Part shown: piece after piece, positions 19,899-30,449 of the stretch
Layout of the letters: every line of letters begins with the position of its first letter
Numbering within the stretch: position 1 is the first letter of the stretch
DNA from: Tupaia tana
Taxonomy: Eukaryota; Chordata; Mammalia; Scandentia; Tupaiidae
Direction of reading: 5' to 3'
Length of the DNA stretch: 64,000 nt
Assembly: GCA_026018925.1 (NCBI GenBank)
Contig: JAKSZU010000002.1
Location: forward strand, 157,163,400 to 157,227,399
The notes under the pieces: generated by a model
Database searches by the model: none
Told to the model about the DNA's origin: nothing
Seen by the model: the letters and a program-made list of their open reading frames with translations, nothing else
Position numbers and translations under genes: made by a program

Positions 19899-20777
19899 AA
19901 CAGCAGTATTGAAGATAGATTGTGGGTGTGTGTTCGGTGCTGTAATTGGTGAGTGGTAGGTGATGAGAATTAGTATATTTACAATATTGTATTGAGGGCA
20001 TAAACAAAATCCCTAGCAATGGGGATAAAGATGTAGGGTCAGATTCAAGAGACGATTAAGAGGTAGAATAAACTGATCAGTCTTAGCAACACATTGAATA
20101 AAGAGTAAGCTAAAAAAAAAGGGGGTCAAGCATAGAACTTTCAAAATATTTGCAGAAATATCTCTTATCTCTTAAAATGACTTTAAGTCACAGGACCTCA
20201 TCATACTAACCCTATTTGGCTTTAATCATGCTCGTCCTGGAAATCTATACAGGATTGACTTATACGTTTCGGTTAAATGACAGGAGCTGGAAAATGTCTT
20301 TTTTTCTCAGCAGTGCATTGTCGTGTTTGCACTGTCTCTTCTTTTAAATAGCAAAGTCCATCTTTGTTTGTAACACTCCACAGCACTGAGTGAAGACTTA
20401 ATACATGTCTCTCTAAGGCAAATTCTTTTCTTTTGATCCCACATTCAAGTTGTTTTTGCACATAAGCCATTCACATTAAAAACAGATGAATAAGCACAAG
20501 GCAAAAGAAACCTACTAAGATAAAAAAAAAGTTTGGTACTGATAGAGAACTGAGCCTCATATTTTAAAACTACACTCATGACGTAGCAGCATGCAGAGAA
20601 AGCAAAAGTTAATAGCAACAAAAAAATAACTTACTGGATGAACATCAAAATCATGTGTAGTGAGTTTTCTTAACACTGTATAAAGATAAGCCAGAGTGCA
20701 TTTTTATTTAAAGCTGAAATCTGCTCAAGGTAATGCTTTATCACAGTCTGAAAATGAGAGTAATTAAACAGAGTCTA
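19899..20777. other. L2 remnant then unique sequence
   Basis: 19899-20100 may continue the L2 fossil (GTGTTCGGTGCTGTAATTGG, GATTCAAGAGACGATTAAGAGG). From 20,100 on nothing is recognised. Confidence 0.4.
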
Positions 20778-20943
20778 GGGGCCGGCAGATAGTGTGGTGG
20801 TTAAAGGCACTGGATTCCCACATGGCCAACCGTAGTTCAGGTTCCAGATCTGGCAGCCTGCATTTTCTCTCTCTCTCTCTCTCTGGTCAAATTAAAAAAT
20901 AATAGTAATAACAAATGGAATTAAATAAATAATTCTTTTAAAT
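20778..20943 (+). mobile_element. SINE-S copy
   Basis: Head GGGGCCGGCAGATAGTGTGGTGG, AGTTCAGGTTCC (changed box B), CT run, TCTGGTCAAATTAAAAAATAATAG, AAATGGAATTAAATAAATAATTC tail. Confidence 0.9.
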
Positions 20944-21850
20944 ACATATTACATACACACAGTCTAAATTTGTCCAGAAGACATTCAACTCTGGAGCACA
21001 ATGGATAAATATGAGGAAAAGCACAGAAAATAGCTATTTCAACTAAGAACTTTTCCCTTTAACTGATTACTACTCATGTTTAGAAATGATAATCTTAGGA
21101 TATAAATGTGTTATTTCTTAAATTGCTTTAGACTGTGCTCTAACAAGGATTTCTTATTTTTCTGAAACAAGTAATTTTAGCTTATTCGGACTTCCCCAAA
21201 TCGAGAAGCATGATCCTAAAGTGGTGCTTTCTAGAACACCTCAAGTAAACAAACCTGCTATTCTTCATATACAAATAATCATACAAATTAAGAAAATTAG
21301 AAAAACAGAAGATAAGCTGCAAATAATGGCATTATAAATATACAAATAGTTCTTGTTACCATTTTTCTTTCCTTCAATGGAGTAATAGATGGAATAGTAA
21401 AAGCATTTAAAAAAACAAACAAACAGGTATTTGCAAACTATATCTGCTGCCACGTGTTACTGTCAAAACAGTTTCATCCATTCATTTATGTACTGACTTC
21501 TGTCAGCCTCTAACATGGGATCTCTACCTCATGACTACTGAAAAGTCTAAAATGTTTACTCTCTGGCTCTTTTAGGAAAAAATTGCCATATAGTTGTTTG
21601 TTTGTTTGTTTTAACTGAAAATGTAATAGAGGCAAGTGCAGATTCACATGCAGTTTTAACAAACAATACCGAGATCTGAGTACCTTCACTTCGTTTCTCC
21701 CAATGATTCCACTGATCAGATTCCGAATTCCCCAGTTTGCGTTGTATTCCTGCTGTGTATGTGTGTGTGTTTTCTATACAATTTTGCTATGTTTCTATGC
21801 CAACCAGTTGTAAACAACTTGTTAACTGATTCATGAATGGTAAAGACTTA
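20944..21850. other. Unique AT-rich stretch, nothing recognised
   Basis: About 900 bases without a recognised repeat except (TTTG)n at 21592-21611 and a short TG run at 21759-21771. Confidence 0.5.
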
Positions 21851-22067
21851 TTTAGCCAGCCAGGCTGCAGTGCTGGCGGCCGCATGGCCTCCTGCCAGCT
21901 CAGATCCTAGGTTAACCTGACACACTCCAGGCGGAAGTGCCCAAGATCTTGGCCAGCTGGAGGGCTGTGAGAAGGGAACTGTGGTGTGTTAAGGGTTCTT
22001 GTCTCTCTCTTTTTCTCTTTATTTTGTGCGTGTGTACATGGGCTCTCTCATGAAAGAAGCAAAGTAA
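21851..22067 (+). mobile_element. SINE-O copy
   Basis: Head AGCCAGCCAGGCTGCAGTGCTGGCGGCCGCATGG, then AAGTGCCCAAGATCTTGGCCAGCTGGAGGGCTGTGAG (SINE-O middle) and CATGGGCTCTCTCATGAAAG end. Related to 27541 and 37331. Confidence 0.78.
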
Positions 22068-22336
22068 ACTTACAATAATACTAAGAACTTTGTTCTTTTC
22101 CTTTGTTTAGAAGGCAAAACTGATTAGAAAAGTGAAAACTGTAGCATACAGATTAGCCTCAAGTTGAACCAAAATGGGGGCAATAACATGGACCAGGATA
22201 GCCAGAGTTAAGGCTTATTGGTAAAAGCCATTGGTGTAAATGGAAACAGAGGATTCTCTTTCTCTGACCAGAATAAAATGTAATTCTGAGGAGAATAAAC
22301 CATCAACCATCGCACTGTAAAGACTTTTGATTTTGA

Positions 22337-22585
22337 AGGCCAGTCTTATGGCCTAGTAAAGGTGAAGGGAGCTGGATCCCGCATGGCTGAAAGCAATCAG
22401 AATCCTGGCCACGGCAGGTTGAAACACACACTGTGGGCATATGTGTGCATGTCGAACTCCCAGACAGATGAGGGAATGAAAGAGAGGACAGTGTGATGTG
22501 GCCATGCCCCAATAGAGGGATACTTTTTCCCCTCTCTGTCTCTCTGACAAGTGCATGTGCCCTCTGGCTATTAAAAAAAAAAAAA
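22337..22585 (+). mobile_element. SINE-O copy
   Basis: Head AAGGCCAGTCTTATGGCCTAGTAAAGG, GAATCCTGGCCACGGCAGG, CATATGTGTGCATGTCG middle, AAGTGCATGTGCCCTCTGGC end plus A run. Confidence 0.8.
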
Positions 22586-22593
22586 AGATTTAG

Positions 22594-22785
22594 GGGGTCA
22601 GCAGGTGGCGTGGTGGTTAAAGGTGCTAGACTCCCATGGTTCGAGTCCTGGATCTGAGGCTTGCTTTGTCTCTCTCGCTCTCTCTCGCTCTTGCTCTCGT
22701 TCTCGCTCTCCCTCTCTTACTCGCTCTGGCCCTCTCTGGTCAAATTAAAATAGATAAAAAGTTAAAAAGTAATTCTTTAAAAAAA
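22594..22785 (+). mobile_element. SINE-S copy with expanded (CTCGCT)n
   Basis: Head GGGGGTCAGCAGGTGGCGTGGTGG; about 15 bases of the head are missing before CCCATGGTTCGAGTCC. The pyrimidine stretch has grown into CTCTCGCTC repeats. Inserted in the A run of the previous SINE (AAAAAAAGATTT on both sides). Confidence 0.9.
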
Positions 22786-22789
22786 GATT

Positions 22790-23388
22790 TTTGCTTTTGA
22801 AATAAACGTTATTAAGAAGCTTACCCTCTTACTACCAAAGTGAAAAAAGGAACAAAAATGTAACTTTTTGAAGATATATTAAAAGGTTACTTACCATTAA
22901 AAGTAAGACTTTATCTCTATGTGATCACCTGAAATTACTCTTAGAAAGGCAAAAATAATATATTTTAAGGTGTTTAAATTAAACTATATAATAGATAGCA
23001 CCTATAAGTGGCTCAATAAAAGCTTTAACATTTAAAAATCATTCTTTATATAGAGGCTCAGGAGAATTCACTAAAACATTCCCTTCATTTCCAAAGGAAC
23101 AAGGGAGTTTCATAGATGTGATTAAGTAGATACGGCAACAAATACATGCACAAAGTAATGTATGGCATATGACGACAATTCATAAAACTCTTCCTATGAG
23201 TATCATTCCTATATAAAGTGGAGAATAAATTAATGAATGAATAAATAATAAATAATGGTAAATGCAATTAGGATAAGAACAGAAATTCACATATGGGAAT
23301 CAATTTGACATGAGTAACCATTTCAAAAGACTGAAAAAAAGGCATATAAAAAATAAATTTCTAGTTTCACATAACCAAACTAAATTGT
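22790..23388. other. Unique AT-rich stretch, nothing recognised
   Basis: No recognised repeat. Small (ATAA)n at about 23239-23260. Confidence 0.5.
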
Positions 23389-23400
23389 CATACTTCTTTT

Positions 23401-23640
23401 CTTTTTTTTTTAGAGGTTTGTTTGCTATAGGGCACATGCGCTCGCCAGACAGAGAGAGACAGAGAGACAGAAAGCAAGAAATCACCCCCCCCAGGGGGGA
23501 TGGCCACGCCACAATCCCTTCTCCTCCATTCTTCTCTCGGGATCCCGGCGTGAGTTTTAAGCCACCGGGTCAGGGACGCGAACCGTGGCCGACTACGTGG
23601 GAGTCCAGTGACATAGCCATTACGCTAACTGCTGGTCCCC
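23401..23640 (-). mobile_element. SINE-L copy, young, with internal deletion
   Basis: Reversed with most CpGs kept (GGGACGCGAACCGTGGCCGACTACG). About 25 bases between the GGATC and the CCGGCGTGAG parts are missing compared with the copies at 26548 and 49472. Duplication TCATRCTTCTTY at 23389-23400 and 23641-23652. Confidence 0.92.
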
Positions 23641-23671
23641 TCATGCTTCTTCTAATAGAAAATTTTGGCGA

Positions 23672-23896
23672 GAACAACGGACAGTGGTGTAGTGGTAAGA
23701 CAGAATGCTCTATGAAACTGGCTCACGTGGAAAGGTTCTGGGTTCACATCCAAAGACCTCCCTGAATGCCAGGCATACACACATGTGCCTATGATCTGGA
23801 GCTGGCTGAAGCCGGGGATGGAGCATGGCATCAAGACAACATTGGGGGTACCTGCCTCTCTCCATCTCACAGAAGAAACGAAATAAAATAAACTTC
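23672..23896 (+). mobile_element. SINE-O copy
   Basis: Head GGACAGTGGTGTAGTGGTAAG, GGTTCTGGGTTCACATCC, CACACATGTGCCTATGATCTGGAGCTGGCTGAAGC middle, ending GAAACGAAATAAAATAAAC. Shares the CTATGATC...CTGAAGC block with the copy at 25823, suggesting a subfamily. Confidence 0.8.
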
Positions 23897-24383
23897 AAGA
23901 GATATTTTGGGAGTTTGGGTAAATTATGAGAAAGCTCTATAAACCATGAATAGAAAAGGCAGAGTGTGGAAGAACTAAGTCTTTCTTGAATTAAAATACT
24001 TTTCTGTTTGAAATAAAATGAAAAACACTTTGGCCTGAATGCCGTTTAAAAGAATTCATTTTAGTTTTTAATATTTTATTGTCATCTATTTATTTATCCC
24101 TGAACAAGAAAATATAGGTTTTCTGCTTTAAAACATAAGCAGTGAAGACAAATGTAAAACATTTCTGCTTAAATAAAATCATGTCAATGATACGTAAAAT
24201 ATGAATCTCAATATTTTTCCTTATTAATAAATAAAACTATAACATTTGGGAATAACTTGAAGTAAACTATAAATAAGCCTTCTTTTAAATATTAAATAGC
24301 ACAAAAATTTGATTCTGATTTAAAGCTTCAGTCTCCCTCTCCTGTATCTGTTTCCCTAGAATCCATCTTCAAATCCTTGAAAA
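23897..24383. other. Unique AT-rich stretch, nothing recognised
   Basis: No recognised element or coding signal. Confidence 0.5.
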
Positions 24384-24397
24384 AAGAGTCAGAGATT
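24384..24397. repeat. Target-site duplication of the 28S fragment (left)
   Basis: AAGAGTCAGAGATT; partner AAGACTCAGAGATT at 24573-24586. Confidence 0.88.
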
Positions 24398-24457
24398 TTT
24401 TCTTTTTTCTTTTTTTTCTTTTCTTTCTTTCTTTCTTTCTTTTTTTTTTTTAATTTT

Positions 24458-24572
24458 ACAAACCCTTGTGTCGAGGGCTGACTCGCAGCGAGGGAGCTGC
24501 TCTGCTACGTACGAAACCCCGACCCAGAAGCACGTCATCTACGAATGGTTTAGCACAGGTTCCCCACGAACG
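24458..24572 (-). pseudogene. Retroposed fragment of the 28S rRNA 3' end
   Basis: Read on the minus strand it follows the last part of 28S rRNA: CGTTCGTGGGGAACCTG, GCTAAACCATTCGTAGA, TGGGTCGGGGTTTCGTACG, TAGCAGAGCAGCTCCC, CAGCCCTCGACACAAGGGTTTG. About 11 bases (the ATCTATTGAAA part) are missing after GCTGCG, and there are a few substitutions. The 3' end is followed by an A-rich tail (T/C-rich 24398-24457 on the plus strand). The insert is flanked by AAGASTCAGAGATT at 24384-24397 and 24573-24586 (one mismatch). Tail plus duplication show L1-type retroposition of an rRNA fragment, so it is not a functional rRNA gene. Confidence 0.95.
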
Positions 24573-24586
24573 AAGACTCAGAGATT

Positions 24587-25806
24587 CTAACATGCACTGT
24601 TCTGAAGTCATAAATATCTGTGGCATTCGTTCTATGTGGGAAATGAGGCAACACTCAAATATACTAGATTTTCAACATCTCTTTCATAAATATCCCTGCC
24701 TCTTCTTGTAAATGGTTATATCTGATGGCTTCACTTACACAGAATTTCATCACTATAATGGTTTGATGAGTTCCTAAAAATATGATTGAGGGATTTGATT
24801 CTTGTGTCAAAAAGCTCGCTTTCCTGTTTATTCTGAGGCATATACTTGAAAAGTCTCAGCACATTATACAGAAATGTCTTCCAAATGATTGCAAATTGAT
24901 GTGATAAATTTATGTTGTCAAAGTCATAACTTTATCTAATTCATAAGAGTATATACACATCCATGATTGGCTATCTTCCCAAAACAGCTATTATTCAAAT
25001 AAGCGCTACTCCAATCCCGACAAGGCTGAGGAGCACAAACGAAGCAATGTCTTTAGAGTCTGGCAAACTTACGTTTGAAATTCACCACAAAATCTTATTT
25101 TCCTAGTCCAGAAAAAGTGGATTAATAGCTACTACCACTGGAGACAAGGAAAATGAAATTCATTGAAATAACATGGGGCACAATTTGTAACTGATAGTAG
25201 ACGATGATCAATAAAGGAGCTATTTTTTTCATGTCAGACCTAAGCAGAATCAGCAAATCCACACCTTAGAACAGACACGGATAATAGGAAGCTCTCTCTG
25301 CTTCTCCAACCGCCCCGCCCAACTAGGTTTGTAATCTTAACAGACATTATTAATTTTATGGTACCCTTAGCCTCCAACAAGATCTTAAAACTTACTTGAA
25401 ACCACAATCAGGCAGCTACCAACAATGAATTTGAGCTGGGATATGAATTCACATCTCTCTCTCAAATCTAGGGGCCACTACATTTTAAAGCCACCAGAAG
25501 AAGTTTCTTTACACTGAAGGCCTCTAATTTTTTTTTCGACGTCACTGTAAATACATATTATTTACATATCATTTTAGTTAAATTTAGGAAGATTCACAGA
25601 GCCCTGAAAATAGGTAAATCGATCTGCCAATGAGTAGATTTCTCAATATTGGCTGCCACTAAGGACAATTCTACGGTGGAATTATTCGAGGGTAATGCAT
25701 TAATGAAAGTATTACTAATTAAATGCAGAGATTACCATGATGGTAATCACGTCTGCCAATAAGTGACTCAGTACACTAAGGTCTTATATGGCTATCTTTG
25801 GCATTT
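24587..25806. other. Mostly unique sequence with a MIR-like fossil
   Basis: 25050-25225 (TAGAGTCTGGCAAACTTACG, GTCCAGAAAAAGTGGATTAATAGCTACTACC, GATGATCAATAAAGG) loosely follows a plus-strand MIR. GATTACCATGATGGTAATC near 25731 is a small palindrome. Nothing else recognised. Confidence 0.45.
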
Positions 25807-25822
25807 AAATATGTTTCTCCAG

Positions 25823-26047
25823 GGCCGGATGGTGGTGCACGGTGACGCAGCAGTCTGCCTGCCAACCCACAGGGGCTCACGTCTACCTTCCTGAGCAGTG
25901 TGGGCACACACCTGCCTATGACCTAGGGCTGTCTGAAGCTGGGGGTGGACTGCAACATGAGGACCCCCTTGGTGCTACCTGTTTCTGCGTCTGTTTTTCT
26001 CTCCCTTTCTCATTTGTGGGAGAAATACATTTCAAAAAAATAAAAAT
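25823..26047 (+). mobile_element. SINE-O copy with target-site duplication
   Basis: Head GGCCGGATGGTGGTGCACGG, middle CACACACCTGCCTATGACCTAGGGCTGTCTGAAGC, end GTGGGAGAAATACATTTCAAAAAAA. Duplication AAATATGTTYCTCCAG at 25807-25822 and 26048-26063 (16 bases, one mismatch) fixes both ends, so SINE-O is a true independent family. Confidence 0.93.
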
Positions 26048-26063
26048 AAATATGTTCCTCCAG

Positions 26064-26547
26064 ATTTATGGCTACTTACCTGGGGCTGGAAAGACCAAGA
26101 GCACAGATAAGCCACTGCCTTTATAGCAGTGTTCTCACTGTAAGGGTAATCTTTGGTTTGAGGCTGTTTATAAAGATGCTATCACATGCAAATCTGCCAC
26201 TCACTCCAGAGTCCATTCAAAGCCTTTGTTTTAAAAAGGATCATATCTTTCCTAATTGCCATGTGCCTGAATGGCTTTGGTTTTGGTTTCACAGAAATTT
26301 ATAATTATATCTCAATGTCTGAAATTTTGCAGTCTCTGTGTTAATGATATACTCTAGGGGAAAATATACATTCTTAAAATACTCATACTAATGGTTTCTT
26401 GTAAATAACCTTTCAGTAGAAATTTATATTATCCAAAACACAGATCGTATTACCAATACATAGTACCAGAAAAATATAAACTAGCTAAACAGGCAACTTT
26501 TTTCTATTCTTCTTTTATCTTTTTTTTTCTTTTCTTTTCTTTTCTTT
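26064..26547. other. Unique stretch, nothing recognised
   Basis: No repeat or coding signal; (TTTTC)n at about 26522-26548 precedes the next SINE. Confidence 0.5.
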
Positions 26548-26806
26548 TTTGGAGAGGTTTTTTTTGCTATAGGGCGCGTGCGCTCGCCAGACAGACAGAG
26601 AGAGACATAGAGACAGAAAGCAAGAAATCACCCCCCAGGGAGGATGGCCACGCGGCAATCCCTTCTCCTCCATTCTCCTCTTGGGATCTTGGGCACACAT
26701 GCACACGCGCCCGGCGTGAGTTTTAAGCCACCGGGTCCGGGACACGAACCGCGGTCGACTATGTGGGAGTCCAGCGACATAGCCATTATGCTAACTGCTG
26801 GTTCCC
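26548..26806 (-). mobile_element. SINE-L copy, young, CpG-rich
   Basis: Reversed, GGAGAGGTTTTTTTTGCTATAGGGCGCGTGCGCTCGCC to GCTGGTTCCC, most CpGs intact. It faces the plus-strand young copy at 27172 and so forms an inverted pair. Confidence 0.94.
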
Positions 26807-26822
26807 TTCTTTTTTTTTTTTT

Positions 26823-27008
26823 TAAAATTTACTAGAGGGTGTTGTGTGCTTGCTGGAGAGAGACAGAGAGAAAGTGAGAATGCGCCTGCTGGGTCATGCC
26901 ACGAGCCCTTCTCCATTTCTCCATTGGTGATTTTGTTGGGTCTGAGACTCGAACTGCATAGTAGGCGGGATATAGCTGCCTTAACCACTTTGCAACCAGC
27001 TGGCTACC
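26823..27008 (-). mobile_element. SINE-O copy, short
   Basis: Reversed: GAGGGTGTTGTGTGCTTGC, GGGTCTGAGACTCGAACTGC, head CCTTAACCACTTTGCAACCAGCTGGC. The middle is short. Confidence 0.75.
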
Positions 27009-27061
27009 TATTGTTTATTCTTCTCTTTTAAAAGAAAGGACAAAGAAAAGAAAATGTAGCT

Positions 27062-27084
27062 TTATTTATTTATTTATTTAATTC
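27062..27084. repeat. (TTTA)n microsatellite
   Basis: About five TTTA units. Confidence 0.8.
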
Positions 27085-27171
27085 AAAAACCTATGTGGAG
27101 GGCCTGCGCTCATGACATTATAGGTTCCTCTTCACAGCCTGGGCCTTGGCACTTACAAGAGAGCAAAATGC

Positions 27172-27409
27172 TGGCACCAGCAGTTAGCGTAATGGCCATG
27201 TCGCTGGACTTCCATGTAGTCGACCACGGTTTGCGTCCCGGACCCGGTGGCTTAAACTTACGCAGGGCACGTGTGTGTGCGTGCCCAAGATCCCGAGAGG
27301 AGAATGGAGGAGAAGGGATTGCGGCGTGGCCATTCCCCTGGGGAGGGGGGTGATTTCTCGCTTTCTGTCTCTGTCTGTCTGGCAAGCGCATGTGCCCTAT
27401 AGCAAAAAA

Positions 27410-27444
<35 letters not shown>

Positions 27445-27455
27445 AATTAAAAAAG
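27172..27455 (+). mobile_element. SINE-L copy, young, (AAAT)n tail
   Basis: Head TGGCACCAGCAGTTAGCGTAATGGCC, box B GGTTTGCGTCCC, CGTGTGTGTGCGTGCCC middle, CCTATAGCAAAAAATAAAT end with about ten AAAT units. Duplication GAGAGCRAAATGC at 27159-27171 and 27456-27468. Confidence 0.94.
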
Positions 27456-27539
27456 GAGAGCGAAATGCAATAACAGTTATGATTTATCGAGTGCTTACTA
27501 TAGGACTGCCCTTTGTTTGTATTAAGTGGTACAGATTTG

Positions 27540-27729
27540 GGGCTGGTTCAGTGGAACAGGGGTAATGCGCTGTTCAGGCGATGCTGAATCCATACAGAAG
27601 GTTGTGGGATGGGTTCCCCGTGGACCTCTGCAGGTCAGGCAGGTGTGCCCAAGATCCTGGTTGGCTGGAAGGCTGGGGACGGATTGCAGAGGACCTTGCT
27701 GACGGTGCTCGTCTCTCTCAAACTTAAAA
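27540..27729 (+). mobile_element. SINE-O copy with target-site duplication
   Basis: Head GGGGCTGGTTCAGTGGAACAGGGGTAATGCGC, GGTGTGCCCAAGATCCTGGTTGGCTGGAAGGCTGGGG middle, CTCGTCTCTCTCAAACTTAAAAAA end. GTACAGATTT at 27530-27539 recurs right after it. Clear member of the 21851/37331 subfamily. Confidence 0.9.
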
Positions 27730-27740
27730 AATAGTACAGA

Positions 27741-28054
27741 TTTGCTAATTTTGCATTTAGTTAGGAATCATCTCTCCAAAATGAATCTTGCCATTTCTGA
27801 TTATTGTGAAAGATCAGTCTGTCCATTCTTACAGCAAACTACAACTATAGCACAGTATTCCCATGACCTAATCGGGATAAGCACACGTTACTCGCTATAG
27901 AACTTAAACTATCAGTCATTCATTTAGAACCACTACTACTATGGGTTTGAATCCTATTGCTGTCTCTTTCTGGCTGACTTATCTCAGACGGAGCTGAATA
28001 ACACCCTGGGTGTTAATTTCTTACACAATATGCAGACATTAAAATGAATGTGAT
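27741..28054. other. Unique or diverged-repeat stretch
   Basis: 27940-28020 (ATGGGTTTGAATCCTATTGCTGTCTC, CTGGCTGACTTATCTCAGACGGAGC) loosely resembles a MIR core. Not certain. Confidence 0.4.
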
Positions 28055-28300
28055 CAGACCAGCAGATAGCATGATGGTTGTGTTACTGGACTCTCAAGTA
28101 GTCAACCACAGTTTGAGTCCTGGACCTGGCGGCTTAAAACTCATGTTGGGCACGTGTGTGTGCATGTGCCCAAAATCCTGAGAGGAGAGTGAGGAAAGGA
28201 CTTTGACATGGCCATCTCCCTGGGGGATGACTTTTCTCTATCTCTCCAACAAGCACATGCATCCGGTAGCAAAAATCTCTCTTAAAAAAAAAAAAAAAAA
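28055..28300 (+). mobile_element. SINE-L copy
   Basis: Head CAGACCAGCAGATAGCATGATGG, AGTTTGAGTCC, CACGTGTGTGTGCATGTGCCC, end CATCCGGTAGCAAAAATCTCTC plus A run. The next SINE-L follows immediately. Confidence 0.9.
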
Positions 28301-28306
28301 GTGATA

Positions 28307-28553
28307 GGGACCAGCAGTTAACGTAATGGCTATGTCGCTGGACTCCCATGTAGCCAAACACGGTTTGAGTCCCAGACCTGGTGGCTTAAACTCATGCCAG
28401 GCGCATGTGCGTGTGTGCCCAGGATCCTGAGAGGAGAATGGAGAAGGGATTGTGGTGTGGCCATCCCCCCTGGGGGGTGATTTCTTGCTTTCTATCTCTC
28501 TGTCTCTCTGACAAGTGCATGCGCCCTATCGCAAAAACCTCTCCAAAAAAAAA
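28307..28553 (+). mobile_element. SINE-L copy
   Basis: Head GGGACCAGCAGTTAACGTAATGG, CGGTTTGAGTCCC, CGCATGTGCGTGTGTGCCC, end CGCCCTATCGCAAAAACCTCTCC. Second of a head-to-tail pair, inserted in the A run of the first. Confidence 0.92.
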
Positions 28554-28559
28554 GTGAGA

Positions 28560-29335
28560 AGTGCCTGGGATTCAGTACATGTTATTCTCTCTTCCTGTAC
28601 CCCATTCGGATCTGCTTCTTGTTTTCCTGTATTTTCTCTCATGTGGTATATGGCAGCGTCTCCCAATATATATTACCCAAGTTGGAAAACTTAAAGTAGT
28701 CTTTGATATGTCCTGCCCTTGGCCCACCAAATGTAACCCCTAACCTAGACCAGTCAATTCTGCCCTAAGAGATCTCTCTTGAATTCTATTGCTCCTCTCC
28801 CTCCCTACTGCCATCGTCCCAATTCAGGCATTCATCCTCTTTTGCCTCAGCTTATCTCCCTGTTTCAAGCCAGTACTGTGCAAAAGAAATGCAATGTGAA
28901 CTATATGTCATTTTAGATATTCCAGTATCCAAATGAAAGAAATGAAAAGAACAGGTGGAGTTAATATTAATGATAAGTTTGACTAACCCAATGCATCTTA
29001 CCTGCTCTTTCTCTACCCATAAAATCTGACTGACCCTTTGAGGCACAGTTCAAACCTCATCTCTTCTAAGAGGCTTCCAGAAAGACACAAATACCATAGA
29101 CTCCAACTGCCTCCCCAACTTCCTAACTATGACTTACCAAATTTATTCATCTGTAATCACAAAATTGTGTTGACTGGTTCCACAGAGGCACAGTTAGACT
29201 GTCAGACTGTCTGCTTTAACTAGAGCCTCTCTTCTCTGCTTATTAATATTTCCATTTACTCTTGTTGAAGTCCCACCACATTCCTTAAAGTAGCTGCTCT
29301 CAGGCTGTTCTAATTTTCCAGTCTAATCATTCATG
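28560..29335 (+). mobile_element. L2 LINE 3' region fossil, interrupted
   Basis: TTCAAACCTCATCTCTTCTAAGAGGCTTCCAGAAAGAC is the L2 3' signature (cctcctctgagaagccttcc). Upstream CT-rich text fits the L2 body. 28,870-28,990 (GAAATGCAATGTGAACTATATGTCATTTTAG to AACCCAATGC) is unlike L2 and may be an inserted DNA-transposon fossil. Confidence 0.65.
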
Positions 29336-29439
29336 TATCAAGCTCAGGAATGACTTTGGTACCCTACTTTACTGAGAGGATCTGAGCCACTGCATTTGAG
29401 CAGTCACATTTTTCTTCCTTTTTTATCTGACCTAGAGAT

Positions 29440-29960
29440 TTCCTTTGTGCCCATTTCCAGATATATCACTTCCTTCTCCCCTGCCCCCCACACCCACTCG
29501 AGGCAACCACTCTCTGATGTCTGCCACCAATGTGTAAGCTTTTGTGTGTTCCTGGGTTTTATGGATTCATGCAATTGAAATCATTCAGTATGTACTCTTT
29601 CATGTCTCACTTCTTTCACTTAACATAATGTTCCTGAGTTACAGTCATAGTGTTCTGTATAGCAGTGGTTTGTTCCTTTTTATTGCTTAATAATATCCCA
29701 CTGAATGGGCATACCACAATCTATTCTTCTGTTGGACATTAACATTGTTTCTGGTTCTAGGTTATTATGAATAAGGCTGCAGTAAATAGTTTACATAAAC
29801 ATGTAAGAATGTACTTACTGAGTCACAAGTGAAATGTTTAACGTGATAAAAACTGTTAAAGAGATCTCCAAAGTGTCTGCACCATACTAAATCCTTATCA
29901 GCAATCTATGAAAGCATCAATTGCTCTACAACCTTAATAACTGGCTTTGCTAGTCTCTTT
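29440..29960 (-). mobile_element. Ancient L1 (L1M-like) ORF2 3'-end fossil
   Basis: CAGTATGTACTCTTTCATGTCTCACTTCTTTCACTTAACATAATG, TTTTTATTGCTTAATAATATCCCACTGAATGGGCATACCACAATC, GTTATTATGAATAAGGCTGC is the antisense of the widespread L1 ORF2 end. Broken and old; no open frame. Confidence 0.8.
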
Positions 29961-30011
29961 GATTTTAATAATCTTAGTGGATAAAATTACTTGTACTTTT
30001 TTTTTCTTTTT

Positions 30012-30277
30012 TTAAGAGGCTTCTGCCATAGGGCATGTATACTAATGAGAGAGAGAGAGAGAGACACCAAGACAGTGAGGGAGAAAGTGAGAAATCACCA
30101 CCCCCTTCCAGGTTAGGAGATGACCATGCTACAACCCCTTCTCCTCCATTCTCCTCATTGGATCTTGGGCCACACATACATGTGCCCAGTGCAATTTTCA
30201 AGTCACTGGGTCTGGGACTTGAACCATGGTCAGCCATGTGGGAGTCCAGTGATGTAACCACTAAACCATCTGGACCT
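30012..30277 (-). mobile_element. SINE-L copy
   Basis: Reversed: AAGAGGCTTCTGCCATAGGGCATG, ATTGGATCTTGGGCCACACATACATG, GAACCATGGTCAGCCATGTGGG, head CTAAACCATCTGGACC. Confidence 0.9.
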
Positions 30278-30449
30278 ATTTTCTTGATCTACTTAAGCCA
30301 TTTCCCTACAGTTCCAAAGAAATGGCAGCCTTAATCCTTCTCCTTCTACTTCAATTTTCAACATAAGTTTATCCAGCATCCTTTTTGATACTTGTTCATC
30401 AATTACTCCTTTTTTCCTACAACTTCTTAAGTTTATTTCTTTCCTGAAT

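Noticed and set aside
24458..24572. Functional 28S rRNA gene end
   Set aside because: Only 115 bases, an internal gap, an A-rich tail and target duplications: a retroposed fragment.
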